Assembly (NCBI GenBank): GCA_009741485.1
Contig: VKON01000105.1
Location: 397,213-461,212 of the forward strand
Reading direction: 5' to 3'
DNA length: 64,000 nt
From: Malurus cyaneus samueli
Lineage: Eukaryota; Chordata; Aves; Passeriformes; Maluridae
Part shown: one piece after another, positions 36,801-52,216 of the stretch
Numbering within the stretch: position 1 is the first letter of the stretch
How the letters are laid out: every line of letters begins with the position of its first letter
Translations under genes and position numbers: made by a program
Notes under the pieces: generated by a model
The model's database searches: none
Told to the model about the DNA's origin: nothing
Seen by the model: the letters and a program-made list of their open reading frames with translations, nothing else

Positions 36801-39800
36801 CGCAGCTGGGACGGGCTGGAGAGGAGGAGCACTCCCCCATCTGTGACCCAAAAGCCTCTGAGAGCAGTGCTGGAGCGCAGGATCTATGTGACAGCGCCCA
36901 GACACAACCAAGGCAAGGGGGGAATCACAGAATCGTGGAATCACAGAATTGTTCAGGTTGGAAAAGCCCTCCAAGATCACCGAGTCCAACTGCTCCCCCA
37001 GCACTGCCAAGGCTACCACTGAACCATGTCCCCAAGGGCCACTGCCACATGTTTTTGGGGGACTCCACCACTGCCCTGGGCTGAACAGCCTTTTCTATCA
37101 GGAAATTTTCCCTAACACCTAAACTAAACCTCTCCTGGAACCTGCTTCCTCTTGTCCCATCACTTGTTCCTTGGGAGGAGAGCCCGACCTCACCTGGCTA
37201 CACCCTCATGTCACAGGGCTCTAGAGAGTGAGAAGGACACACCAGAACCAAGGATCCCATGTCTCTGAGCTGAGCTCCTCACTTGGGAAGAACTTCCCTG
37301 GCTCTCCTCTGCCAGAGAAAGAGGCAGGGGGCTCAGAAGAGTCCTAAAGGAGGGAATGCCCTTCCAGAAACCCTGTGGAAGGAGCTCCTCTCTCCAGCAA
37401 GGGAAATCCCAGCCCAAACCTTTGCTTGAAAGAGATGGAGGGGAGCCAGGAAGACCCATGCCCGGGCAGTCATCCCACACAGGGAACAGCCAACAGTCAG
37501 GCTGAGCCAAGCTGATTCTTCGAGAGACGGAGCCCAGGGAGGCAGGGAAGGACCTGGCTGCCTCGGAAAGCTCTGGGACAGGCAGAGAGGGAAGGAGCAG
37601 GGAGAAGGGAGCACCTCTGTGCTGTCTCTGAGCCCAGCAGATCCCTGGTGGGATTCATGGGCAAGGGCAGGCACAGCACCCTCCCCAGGGAGCACCAGGA
37701 CCCGCTGGCCTCCTGGCTCCCCCATACCCTGTGCTGTGGAAGGGAGAGAGGTGGGAATCCCCACGGAGCCAGACCACCCGCTGGCACCACGCTGGTGACC
37801 CCAAAGCCAGAGAGTCACCTCCTGGGCCCAACCCCAGCCACAGGAGGGAGCAGGATCCTCTGCAGGGAGTAAAGGTGCTGCCCATCCCTGAGGGAACCTC
37901 CTTATCAGGACAATGATGTGTTCCTGCCTTTTGCTCTCCTTGCCTCGACCCCGACCCTGGAGCACACAGGACAGGAGGAGGAGGGTGGCTCCTCACCGCC
38001 GCGGCCATGCAGGTCCCGCAGCAGCCATCGGGCTCCCCCTCGGGATCATTGGGATGTGACACACCCATGGGCCAGAGGAGCTGTCGGGACTTGTCCCTGG
38101 CAGCACATGAGAGGACTCAGGGAACCTCGGGCACCATGAGTCACACCGGGATGCCAGACGGGCTTTTTGCCACCAGTCATACCCGGAGAAGCCTGTCCCT
38201 CCCTGCTGGCGTCCCCTGCCCAGCCCCTCGTCCCCTACCCTCTCCTGGAGCACAGCCTTCCCTCCCTGCCTGTTTTCTGGGGCTCCAACCCACAGGCTCT
38301 CCAGCTCTCCAAGGCCTTGGCACAAACCCCTGCTCGCCCTGACTGTCACACAGGTTTGGATCCGACCGGGAGCACGCACGGCACCGTATCCCAGTGGCAC
38401 TGCCAGTCCCAGGGAGGAGACAGGGAATCTGAGAGCCAACTGCACCAGGAGCTGGGACCAGCCAGCGGGGAGAGGCGGGAATGGACAAACAGACCCCACA
38501 GGGGGAATTTCCGTCCTAAATCAGCACCTGTCTGAGAGCCCTGCAAACCTGGGAACCCCACTGATGGCAGGGGAAGGGAGAACATCTCCTGTGCTGCTGC
38601 CCCTTCTCTCCAGCCTACCGGCCTCATTTCCACGGCCACGTGCTTGGCGGCAGCTCCTAATTAAATTAATCAATTAAAGAGAGTTCTTGGCCCAGAGATA
38701 CAAATCCTGGATGGACCAAAAGGCATCCAGTGGATAGGCTGGAAGTAACACAATTGGAGTCTTAACAGCTGTGCCAAGCCCTGGCTGCTCCCTATCTGGG
38801 GAAGCCTCCCAAAACCCTCCCGTCTCAGCTTCCATCGCACTTCCCAAAAGGTTGGATGCTGACAGTGGGAAGAGGGTCAAGCAGCCACTCTGGCTGTCCT
38901 TGGCCAGGCAGGGAAGGGGCACAGTGGCCCCCAGGACTATGCAGGAGGCCAACCTCGGGAGCAGCGCAGCTCCCGAGCCCCGTGTGAAAGCCGTGCCCGG
39001 GGTTGGACGGGAACTCGTGCACTGGGATAAACAATATCGCTGACCTGCAATTACAGCGACCTGCTCGCGTGTTCCTGCCCCGGCCAAACCTGCTCCGCGG
39101 CGCCGGCTCCGGCGCTGCCTCCTACCGCTCGCTGATAAGCGGCCGCTCCCGGCACTGCTCCCGCCCGTGGCCGGGATGGGCTTGGGGTCCGGCTGTCCAG
39201 CAGCCAGCCTGTCCCCCCAGGTCACACATGGGGTGCCATACGCAGTTTGAAGCGCATCGCCTGCTCCCTGCGGACAACTTCCACAGGCACCTGGCAGCGC
39301 AGAGCAGCCAAACCCTGAGCCTGGTGACCGCTCCGTGTCCCAGCAGGGGACGGCCACACGCTGCTGAGTGACACCGCCAGCTGCGCTGGGCGCTGGACGG
39401 GGCGGACCAAACCCGCTCCCCTCTTCCATCGTCAAGTTCCCTGTCCCTGCCCGGTGGCTGCCAAAGCCACGGTGACCTTCCCATCACAATGGCTCCATGG
39501 CAGGGAGCGGCAGCAGCCACGGCACCCGGCCCTTTGGCCTCCTGCAGCTCTAGCTGAGGGAAAGGCTCCCTAAAGCAGAGGGAGCACCCCTTTCCAGCAC
39601 CCTGCCAGGACCCCAAACACATCCCCACTGAAACCCCAGGGATTCCCTGTGGGATTTGGTAGCCATTCCAGCTGCCGCGTTCCAGCATTCCTTCCAGGCA
39701 CACCGTTGCCAACCCGGCTGAGCCGATCTCTGCCAGGCTCCCTCAGCACCCCGAGGTCCTGCCCCACCACCTGCCACCCCCGGGCACGTGTCACCGGGCA

Positions 39801-40437
39801 GTGATGAGCAGCAGCCCAGGGATGTCACCACGCCTCTCCAGCACCATCTCCCACCCCGGTGAACACCCCATTACCCCAGTGACCTGCTGGTCACCTCCCC
39901 AGGGCCCTCTGCAGGGACCTCATTGCCCCAGGACAGGGGACAAATCACAGCGACTGATCCGCACAGGGGTCAGAGTTCTCCTCCCTGAACTTTCCTCCGT
40001 GGCTCACAAATCGATTACAAAACTAAAAATAACACGTGTCCTGCCCCAGCCCACCAATCCACCTCGCCCCACTGCAAGGGAGAAAGTGATCCATGCCTTT
40101 TCCACCACCCACAGGTCACAAACCAGCTCCCGGGCCCGGCTGACCTGGAGCCGAGTGTCGCCTCGCCAGCACCACCAGCACACAGCTCCCCCTGGGAAAA
40201 CTCACGGAGCAAAACGGTTCCCACTGTGGCTGCAGCACCTGGAGCACGATGTCCCCCTTCCCTCTGGGAGGAAATCCCAGCTCCTGTCCCCACCCCCGGC
40301 CCTCCCCGCTCTGGCCGAGCAGCTGGGACTCACGTGAAGGCGAAGAAGAGGGTGGTGGCTCCCACTAGGAAGATGGCAGCAGCGGAGACCGGGACGTACT
40401 TGCTGGGTTTGAATCTCTTTCCAGAGGCTGCTGGCAT
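30843..40437 (-). CDS. ZDHHC5: Palmitoyltransferase ZDHHC5
   Basis: Eleven coding exons: 40,437-40,334, 35,320-35,199, 34,909-34,752, 34,665-34,493, 34,398-34,296, 33,954-33,863, 33,778-33,646, 33,225-33,102, 32,391-32,279, 32,197-31,314 and 31,008-30,843. They sum to 2,172 bases in perfect phase, giving 723 residues (human 715). The enzyme S-palmitoylates proteins at the plasma membrane and synapse. The start gives [20 protein letters not shown], beginning the first of four membrane segments. The cysteine-rich catalytic domain reads [20 protein letters not shown] and then [17 protein letters not shown], with the DHHC catalytic motif intact. The long cytosolic tail is serine-rich and ends in GGTTYEISV, a PDZ-binding motif. 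The ATG exon is preceded by an acceptor at 40,445. Confidence 0.97.
35321..40333 (-). other. ZDHHC5: ZDHHC5 intron after first coding exon
   Basis: A 5-kb intron. Apart from one CR1 fragment at about 36.9-37.2 kb I recognise no gene or RNA. Its open frames are compositional. Confidence 0.7.
36922..37200 (-). mobile_element. CR1 LINE 3'-end fragment
   Basis: The plus strand carries the classic reverse complement of the avian CR1 3' end: two GAATCACAGAAT-like units followed by GTTGGAAAAGCCCTCCAAGA and the CCTGGAACCTGCTTCC / TCTTGTCCCATCACTTGTTC region. The insertion is therefore minus-oriented and truncated at its 5' side. It lies in a ZDHHC5 intron and is well diverged from consensus. Confidence 0.88.
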
Positions 40438-43400
40438 GTTGGAGCTGTGGTGGGGGGTCCGCCCCGCAGCATAGCCCAGGCCCCAGGGGACTCAGAGCAG
40501 GACGAGAAGGGGAGGGGGACAGGGGCTGACCCCTACCCAGCCCCCACGCCTGCTCCCGGGGCGAGCTCCGAGTGGGACCGACAGTCCAGAGAAGGTTCTG
40601 GAGCAGGAGGCCGGGGAGAGGAGCCCACCCTAGGCTCTGCCCTGCGAGAGCTCGCGGGCACGAGGAAGGAGGGTTAAAAACATTAAAAATTCAGAACAGA
40701 GGAGGGAGTCTGGGTTTCGAACAACTGTTGGAGCGGGAACGCTGAGAGTCCTTGCAAGGCTCAGTCCAGGCAAGACGTGGAACCCCAACAGGCAGGCTCC
40801 GAGGGCAAGGAATTCCCCAGACTCGGGCAGGGTGCTTCCCACCCGGCCAGCACACCGGGAAGAACACAGGATCGGTGAACTCCTTGCAAAAAAGCCACTC
40901 CGGGAGCCTCGGGGAAGCCACTTCTCCTTTTTAATCCGCCTCGGCGGTGCCGCAGCCCCCGGTGCCACACGGGAGGAGGGGGTGGTCTCCAAGCAATCCC
41001 AGCTTCCTCACGGCGCTGCCGTGCCTCCTCCTCCTCCCCTCGCTGGAGGGGTCACGGAAACACTCTCCCTGATTTCACCGGGATCCGGGGCTGGCTGGCA
41101 GTGGCCGTTTAATTTTATTTATTTCTCTCTTGTCTGTTAAAGCCGAGGAACAGCTGGTGCAAGGTTGAGCTGTAAATCCTTTCTTTCCAGGGGGGTGGAG
41201 GGGAAGGTCTGGCGGATTGTGGGTTTTCCTACTTGCTCCTTTCTCCTGACCCCCCAGGCCCTTCCACGGGCTCAGTATCCACTCGGCGGTTGGGAAGCGA
41301 CAGGAATTTCGTTAAATCTTCTCCGCAGCAACCATGTCCCAGCAGGTGAATGGGAAGGGAGGCATTCAGGGAGCGCCTTTACAACCCCAGCAGACACCCA
41401 AGGGTGGAAGTGGCACTGAGCAGCTCTGTCTCACCCATGGCCCAGACGGTGCTGGGGAAAACCTCAGTTTGTTCCAAACAGCTCCATTTTTCCCTCCCCC
41501 TTCCTTCGCTAAAATCTTTCTTCATTCATCCATCCGTCTTTCAAAAGAAACTACACAAAACCATTAAAACTCGAGGTCTGGTGCGCCACAGCTCACCTGG
41601 AAAAAACAACGACAGAAATTAGCGTGGTGAGAGAAGGGACAGAGCTGGCTGTCATTAGCAGACCAGCCACGGCGTCTCTCGTCCCAGCCTGGGGGCATTG
41701 GCTGCTGCAGGAATGCCAAGCTAGCCCTTCTATCCCTGAGAAACCCACCCTGAGCCCAGAAGGACTGCAGGGATCCCATGAACTCCTTCCTGCAGCTCCG
41801 GCTCAAATCCCACTGCCTCCCTGAGGAGGGAAGGCTGAGCAGAGGCTCCAGGACTTAACATGAGGGTGGAGACCACAAGAAGAAAAGACATCCAGGAATG
41901 TCACCCCATTGCCTGGAGGGTAGGAAACAGGACAGGCCCATGGAAAACACCAATCCCATGATTGGAGGTGGCTTTGGGCTCATGAGAACTGTAGTGCCAG
42001 GACAAGGGGGAGTGGATTTGCAATGACAGAGCTCAGGGTTTGATGGGACATTGGGAAGCAATTCTTCCCTGTGAGGGTGGTGAGATCCTGGCACAGATTT
42101 CCCAGAGAAGCTGTGGCTGCCCCATCCCTGCGAGTGCCCAAGGCCAGGCTGGACAGAGCTTGGAGCAGGCTGGGCTAGCGGAAGGTGTCCCTGCCCGTGG
42201 CCCTGACCTGCCACAAGCAGCCACAAGCCCATCATCCATCATCTCCCACCAGCTCCTGCTGCTACACCCCCAGCTCCTCCGCTTGTCACCGTCTGTCACC
42301 CGCCCTTCCCTCGCTGACACCGCAGGACCGAGCGGAGCCTACAACTCACTCCTTTCTCCCTTCCAGCTTTCTCTGCCTCCCCAGGCCTTTCCTTCGGGGC
42401 GGGCAGGGAGCTCTGCAGCGCTGACTAAACGCGGGTGAAGGCTGAGAGACCCAATTAAAGGCACGGTTAATGACAAGGATGTGCCACCATGAAGCGCGTT
42501 CAGTCCCAGCTCACGGCGTCAGCCACCCTGGCTGACTCACCCAGGCTGCCCAGCCTCGGCAGGACCCAAGCTCAACTTCCCACCCCAAGGTTTCCCTGCC
42601 CTTGGGAACAGGGGAAATGCAGGGCCGATGCTCTGCCTGCCCAGGAACGCACAGGTTTCACCTGGCGGCAGCTCCCGAGTGGAGCAAATAGAACGGTAAC
42701 ACCAGGGAAAACTGTTTTCCGTGGCAGGGACAGAGTTCCCTGGAGAGCAGCAGCTCCTCAGCCCAGGGAAGAGCCCAACACCCACAGAGCCGAGCCCAAC
42801 AGCAATCGCAGGGATGGGCTATCGGAAGTCCAGGCCTGACATCATGGCTGATTGCTTTAGCAGGAGCAATCCGCTCCCGGAGCACCCGGCCCTTTGAACG
42901 CTCCGCCATGGAGGCACGGCCACACCTCGGGTTCAAACAGACGCTGCCAGGCAGAAGGGGCTGTTCCCTGACATTCCTGCTCTGTTTCAGCCCTTCCACG
43001 GGCGATCCCGGCGTGCCAGAGCCAGCTCCCCATGGAATCGGGTACCTGTAGGATGGGCCCATGGGCAGGGGGAGAGCCCCAGCGCTGGCGATGCGAACGC
43101 ATTCCCGCTGCAGCCGCCTGAGCCCAGAATAACTCCACAATTCATCCAACTGGAGGCTGCCGAGCCCATCCCAGCTCCCAGAGCCACCGTGCCACTCTGG
43201 GAATGCCACCCTGATCCCCCTGGGCGTGCTGAGACCCCACAGGACTCGCCAGCCCTGCTGCAGAGGCCCAGGGAGAAGCTGTCGAAGCACAGCACAGCGT
43301 GCTGGGATCTCTGCTCTGCAATCCTCAAGGGGTCCAGGAGAAACACAAGGAAAATCCACCCCAAATCCTACAGATTACACTAATTCAGGCCATAATTCTC

Positions 43401-45450
43401 CCAAATACACGTATTCTTTCCCAGCTATCCCCCCTCCCAGCCCTACAGTCTGCTCACTTCTAGTCAACCAACCCCTTCTTTCCCTCCACCTTTGCCCCAA
43501 ATTCTGTCTTTCCAACCACTTTGTCCCTGCCACAAAGGCCACTCACAGACTTCTCTGCGCCAAAGAGTCCCCGACTCATCTTGCTTATCTGTGGCATACA
43601 CCAGCTCTGCTTTTGCCTCCTATTCCTCTCCCTATTCCAGCCCAGCAACTCCTCCTCTCCCGCTGCTCCTCCAGACCTGCCCTGCTCCTTCCTCCTCCAG
43701 CGCCGCCTGTGTCACTGCTCACTCCCCCTTCCCTCTCCCTCTGAAGTTCCACCTGGTTTTCCCATTTCAGCACCTCCTTTTCAGAGCATTTTCCCAGTTC
43801 TGCTCTGCTCAGCCACCTCTGGAGCACTCATCTCCACTCTCCAGGGTCTCTTAGAGGGGAGCTGCTCCTGTTTCACTCACCTTCATTTCTGGGGATTTCT
43901 TTTAATTCCAAATTCCCTCCCTCGGGATACGTGCAAGCACAACTGCTGCCACCTTCCATTCCTTTCAGCCTGCGTTTCCTTTCCTTAGGTCAAGGCCTTA
44001 TAAAGCCTCACTGATTTCCTTCTTTTACTCCTGTTCCAGCTCCGTGCTCCTCCTTCCCTGCTTCCCACCCATTTCTGCTCATCTGCTCCAGCCCCTCTCC
44101 AGCCTTTCCCAACAAAGCCAGGCACTCCATGTCCTTGCTGGAGCATGACACATGTGTCTCCAGCTCCCAACATTCCCTCCCTCACTTCAGCTCCTCGCTC
44201 TGCTCCTGCCCGGGAAGGAGGAAATGCACCTCGGCATCAACCACGCGGCTCCAGCCACCGGCACGGGGAGGACAGGGCTCCTTCCCGGTTACTGGCTCCC
44301 AAATCTGAGTCACTTGGCGGGATCCGCAGCTCCCGACCTGCCCCGATCCAGCCGAGTTCCCATGGCGCAGGGCAAACACACAAACAATTCCTTCCACGTG
44401 AGGCAACTCCCGGGCAGGGCAGATCCCAGGCTGCATGGAGATGGGAATGTGCTTTACCTGTTCCCATTTCGTTTTGATCAGCTGCATCCCAGAGTTCCAC
44501 AGAGCCATTGCAGAGCTCGCTGCCTGGCATCATAAGCGAGGGGCATCCATGGAGGAAGGGTTCTCTCCTCCCTCTGCAGCTCCCTCTGCTCACCCTCTCC
44601 TTGCACATCCAGCCACTGACACCTCACGCTCCAAAATTCGTCAGAGTAAGTGGAAATTTTCTCAAACCTGGACTGCAGCCAGAGCAATGCCAGCATGAGA
44701 TCCCCGCTGGTCACTGCCCCGTCTCCAAACTGGAGCATCTGCCCCAAGAGGGTGGTCTGAGGACACTTCCCTGCTCTAATTCCAAAGGAGAATGCACAGC
44801 AATGTGTGTTCAGAGCCCCTCGGCTCCAGGTGTATCCTGCACACCTGTCTTTCTCCCAGCTGGATGTACAGAAGGATCAATCCAGAACGTGGAGAAATAT
44901 TCCACAGCAGACAGCCAGAAGGCTGGAATCACTCCGTGCTTATCTCCTGCCCGGGGCTTACACCACTCCCATCCTCCTTCCCCAGCCCATCCCGCTGGTT
45001 TACATGGGATTAGCCCCATTTTACAGGCAAAGCAAGAAGAACAATGCCTCATCCATCGAGGCCGGGTCCCAACGGGCCCCACAGCGAGGGAGGACAACCC
45101 CGGCCTCTTGTCACTGCATTAGGAGACACCAGGCACAGCGACAGGTGGGAATGTCCCCAGACAGGGCCCTCACAGGGGAGTTCAAGGTCTCCCCTTGGAC
45201 CCACCCCATTGCTGCCCACTCCATCCCCAGACAGGGCTCCCGGCCTCGGGAACCAAAGGGAATAAACGCCTGCTAAAGCAGCACTTGGGCCCGACGGAGG
45301 GAAGGTGCTAACTGGATTAACCTCAGAAAGAGGCTCCGAGATGACTCTGGCTTTGATCGACACAAGGCTGTGGTCGTACTTTACATGCCCCTAAAACCCG
45401 AGCAGCCCCTAGTGCAGAGAATCCCGCTTCCCTAATGCTCAAATCCAGCT
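40438..45450 (-). other. ZDHHC5: ZDHHC5 5' intron between noncoding exon 1 and the ATG exon
   Basis: About 5 kb of noncoding sequence. It holds one CR1 fragment near 42 kb and a pyrimidine-rich block at about 43.4-44.1 kb (plus strand). No coding or RNA gene was recognised. Confidence 0.65.
41985..42215 (+). mobile_element. CR1 LINE 3' fragment
   Basis: Sequence such as CCCTGTGAGGGTGGTGAGAT, CCCAGAGAAGCTGTGGCTGC and GGAAGGTGTCCCTGCCCGTG matches the sense strand of the avian CR1 3' region. The extreme 3' end (ATTCTATGATTCT type) is missing, so it is truncated at both ends. Confidence 0.85.
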
Positions 45451-46640
45451 CTGTGCCGGGGCGGGAGCCGGCAGATCCGGGGGAACCACTTCCCAGAGCC
45501 ACGGGGTACCCAGGGGCAGCTGATCCCCTCCCGAATCGGCGCGGTGACGGGGGTGGAACCCCGGGGCTGGGGACCCGCACACCTCAGGGGTTCGGGAATT
45601 GGGGAATTGTGAGCGGCCAGGCTGGACACCTGCCAGCGCCCCCAGAGCCGGGAGCGTGACCCGTGAGCAGGGATCCTCCTTCGGCCGCGGCACAGGGGCT
45701 GAGCTCCGGTGCCCCAAAACAGCGCGGTGAAGGCGTTCCCGGGGACAGCGGGGACAGGCCGGGTGCGGGACAGCCAACGAGTCCCCGGGCGCTCCCTGCG
45801 GCGGCCACGGCCGCTCCCCGGCCCCGGGCGGTTTCCAGCCGCGGGGACGAGCCCCGCTCCGGTGCGTTCACCCCGCACTCCTCCATAGGGGCGGCCCCGG
45901 CCCGCGGGACACCTCTCCCCGCAGCCCGCACCGCGCTCCGCAGCCCCCGGCGCCGGAGAAGTCCGGTACCGGCGGGGCCGCGGCACGGCAGCCGGGGCAG
46001 GAGGAAGCGGCGCTCCGTGCAGAGGCACCGCGGCCATCGGGCAGGGACGGCCGTGCGGAACGGCGGAGAGGGCGGCGGCAGGGGTCGGTGCCCGCCGGGG
46101 CGCGGGCAGGAGGGTTGCGAGGCGGTGAGGGACACTGGGCACGGCCCGAGCGCGTGTGGGGGAGCCCGCGGGGCAGCGGGGGCGGGGGCGCCGCGGCCGG
46201 GCCCCGAGAAGGGCGCGGGAGCGGCGGGCCGGGGCCGGGGCGCAGGCGGCGGCGGCGCGGTCCGGCGGGGCGGCCGGCCCACGTGACTCACCGGCGGAGG
46301 CCGCGCGCGGCGGCGCTCCGGCACGGACGGCGGCGGCGGCGGCTGCGGGCGGGACGTCACGCGCGCGCGTGCGCACCGCGCCCCCCGCGCGCCTCCATTG
46401 GCCGCCACCCGCGGCCCCGCCCCGGCAGCGCAGGCGCGCATGCGCGGGACGCCGAGCGGGCGTGCGCGCTCCGGCCGCGGCGTGGGGGCCACACAGCCGG
46501 AGCCCCCTGCGCTTGCGCGGGACGTACCACCTCGGGAACCGGGAGGGGGACGGCCGGGACGGTGCTGTGCACTGCGGCCGCCGGGGGAGCGCCGGGCCGG
46601 CAATCGCCGGGCTCCCGGTGACACGCCAACCTCAGCAGAC
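45450..46640 (-). promoter_or_regulatory. ZDHHC5: CpG-island promoter of ZDHHC5
   Basis: This very dense CpG island sits between the CLP1 3' end and ZDHHC5. A strong minus-strand donor (CCGCCG then GTGAGTCACG) ends a putative noncoding first exon at 46,292. Alternating purine-pyrimidine CG tracts (GCGCGCGCGTGCGC) occur near 46,360-46,375. Part of this block (45,655-46,350) is repeated after the assembly gap at 53,083-53,787. Confidence 0.7.
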
Positions 46641-46667
46641 GCTCACCAGCGGCAAAGAGCTTCCAGA

Positions 46668-46673
46668 TTTAAT
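46668..46673 (-). terminator. CLP1: CLP1 poly(A) signal ATTAAA (minus strand)
   Basis: The minus strand reads GCTATTAAATC about 125 bases after the CLP1 stop codon. The ZDHHC5 CpG island begins immediately beyond. Confidence 0.65.
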
Positions 46674-46794
46674 AGCAAACTGTACAAAAAGTATAAAACA
46701 GGGGGCGGATGCCGCACCGGGGTCACACCGCGCTGGGGGCACAAGGAGGGAGCACAAGGAGGAGGAGGAGGAGGGGGCACAGCCCGCCCTTCCC

Positions 46795-50262
<3,468 letters not shown>

Positions 50263-50310
50263 AGCGGCTGTGCGGGGGCTGCGCGGTGCCCCCCGGGGCG
50301 TTGCCCCGCC

Positions 50311-51468
50311 ATGCCGCCCCGGCCCGCCGCCAGCCTGCCCCCGCCGCCGCGCCTGCCGCCCCGCACCTTCCGCAGTTACCTGCCGCGCTCGCACCGCACC
50401 TTACAGCTGCGTCCACTGCCGGGCGCAACCTGGCCCGCCACGAGGAGCTCATCTCCAAGGTGCCACCGCCCACCCCCGCCTGGGTTTGGGACCCTGTCCC
50501 CGGTGCGCCTGGGACAGCGGGAGCTCCCTGCAGTGTCCCCGGGGGTGTCTGGGTCCCTCGCCGTGTCCCCTGAGGTTTCTCCACATGGTGGCACTGGAGA
50601 CAGCCGGCTGCCCTGCCGTCGGTGCCCTGGCACAGCAAGTGTCCCCTAGTGTGTCCCCAGGGTGGTGAGTGCTCCCCGTGTTGTGTCCCGAGGTGAGGAC
50701 ATCACCACGGTTGGGCCGCAGGAAGCGCTGCCTCATTGCGTTGGCAGTCCTGCGGGTGGCAGGTGTTTCCCCTGTGGTTCCCATGGGGTGACCATGCCCC
50801 CCTGAGTGCCCCCAAAGCTGGCAGGTGTCCCCCTGCGGTGTCCCCAGGCTGGTGCAGTGCATCGGATGGGAGGAGCAGGTGACAGGGGCACGGTGGACCC
50901 ACGGTGTTACACTCACCGTGTCCCACATGCTCCTTCCAGGGCAGCCATGGCCGTGACCTACCTGTTCAACTCCGTGTGAGTACTGGCCGACCCCGGGGAT
51001 GGCGTGTGCGGGGTCCCCGAGGGTCCCCGGGGGTCCCCGGGGCCGGCTGTGCCGAGCCTGTGGGATGGCCCCGCTCTCGGTTGCAGGGTGAACGTGGGCG
51101 CGGCCCGGCTGAGCAGCGCCTCGCTGCTGACGGGGCTCACTCGGTGGCCGATATCTTCTGCCAGCAGCTGCAAGACCACCCTGGGCTGGATAATAAGTGA
51201 GTGCCCCCAGCGGGACCACCACCCGCTGCGGGCATTGCCCTGGGGGCCTCAACCCCTGTCCTGGGCACCCCGGGACCCAAGCTTGCTGCGGACACCCCCG
51301 AGCCCTGGGGAACGGCACGCCCACCGGGGCATGGGATGGGTGACACGCCCTTCCTCCCCCTCGTCAGGAACAGGCATTCTTGATAGCAGCCAGAAGTACC
51401 AAGGAAGCAAGTTCACCATCGAGATGTCGCACCAGTGGTGATAAGCCGCAGAACGTGGCTGGGACTGA
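50311..51468 (+). CDS. YPEL4: Yippee-like 4 (left copy, frame-broken by indels)
   Basis: Four exons: 50,311-50,459, 50,931-50,975, 51,087-51,195 and 51,368-51,468. YPEL proteins are small zinc-binding nuclear/nucleolar proteins with a Yippee (beta-tent) fold using paired CxxC motifs. The start gives MPPRPAASLPPPPRLPPRTF then RSYLPRSHRT, as expected for YPEL4. The frame is then lost at an extra T (CACCTTACAGC) and an extra A (GCGCAACC) that remove the first CxxC from the readable protein. Exon 2 has an extra A, and exons 3 and 4 have several one-base changes. The inverted copy at 56,457-57,590 reads correctly through exons 2-4. Tail-to-tail with SERPING1. I consider this one real gene with poor sequence. 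Confidence 0.93.
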
Positions 51469-51737
51469 GGCGAGGCACGGCTGGGACTGGGGGGGCTGGC
51501 GCTCGGGTTGCCCTGCCCGGGGTCGCACCAGCGGACGGGGGGGTTGCGGGCCTTTTCTAGCGGCTTATAAGCTTTATTTTTTATTAAGAGAAGTGCTGGG
51601 TGTCAGCCTGCCCCTCGCGACTCCCCACCACCACCTGGTTTGCCTGGCACAGAGTTGGCGCAGAGGGGGTAGTTCACCAGTGGCCCCGCCTGTCCTTTCC
51701 CGCTCCTCACACAGGAGCGGGTGAGAGTGATCGGTGC

Positions 51738-51743
51738 TTTATT
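51738..51743 (-). terminator. SERPING1: SERPING1 poly(A) signal AATAAA (left copy)
   Basis: TTTATT on the plus strand reads CCAATAAAGCACC in the SERPING1 direction. The same signal recurs in the inverted copy at 56,198-56,203. It lies only about 270 bases from the YPEL4 stop. Confidence 0.7.
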
Positions 51744-51824
51744 GGACCCCAGCTGTGGGGAACTGATGGCAGCGGGAGGAGCAGGGTCCCCTTGGTTGCC
51801 CTGGCTCGTGAGCTGGGCGTGAAA

Positions 51825-52200
51825 GAGACCATGAGGGGGGAAAAGGGGGGAGATGAGCGAGAGAGGGGAAGGAGTGAGGGGGAGGAGAGAGTGAGAGGAA
51901 GGAGGGACAAGGGTGTGCAGAAGGGAAAGAAGACAAGAGGGAGGTGATGGAGGGAGGGAGGGAGTGAGGGAGGGAGGAGAGGAGGGAGGGAGGGAGGAGG
52001 GAGGGAGGAGGGAGGAGGGAGGAGGAGGGAGGGAGGCGAGGGGAGAGGAGGTGACAACGGGAAGTAAGCATTGGGAGGAGAGAAGAAAGGTAAGGAAGAG
52101 AGGGCAGGGAAGGGAGAGGAGGAGGCAGGGATGAAAGGTGAGGGAAGGAGAAGAGGAGGGAGGAGGTATGGATGGAGGGATGGAGAGGGAGCAGGCAGCA
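51825..52200 (+). repeat. Homopurine GA-rich tract in SERPING1 3'UTR
   Basis: Nearly 380 bases are almost entirely purine on the plus strand, dominated by GGGAGGGAG and GGAGGA units. The inverted copy shows the matching pyrimidine tract at 55,785-56,125, with different unit counts. Such tracts can form triplex (H-DNA) and are hard to sequence, so exact length is unreliable. Confidence 0.85.
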
Positions 52201-52216
52201 CATGAGGGGTAGAGAG

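Noticed and set aside
45432..46624. Overlapping 300+ residue arginine/proline-rich minus-strand frames
   Set aside because: They lie in the ZDHHC5 CpG island and have low-complexity composition typical of stop-poor GC-rich DNA.
51707..52201. Proline/serine/leucine repeat protein on the minus strand
   Set aside because: It is a translation of the GA/CT-rich 3'UTR tract, not a gene.
50976..52216. mir-130a, which lies between SERPING1 and YPEL4 in human
   Set aside because: I looked for its mature-type seed region between the two genes in both arms and did not see it.
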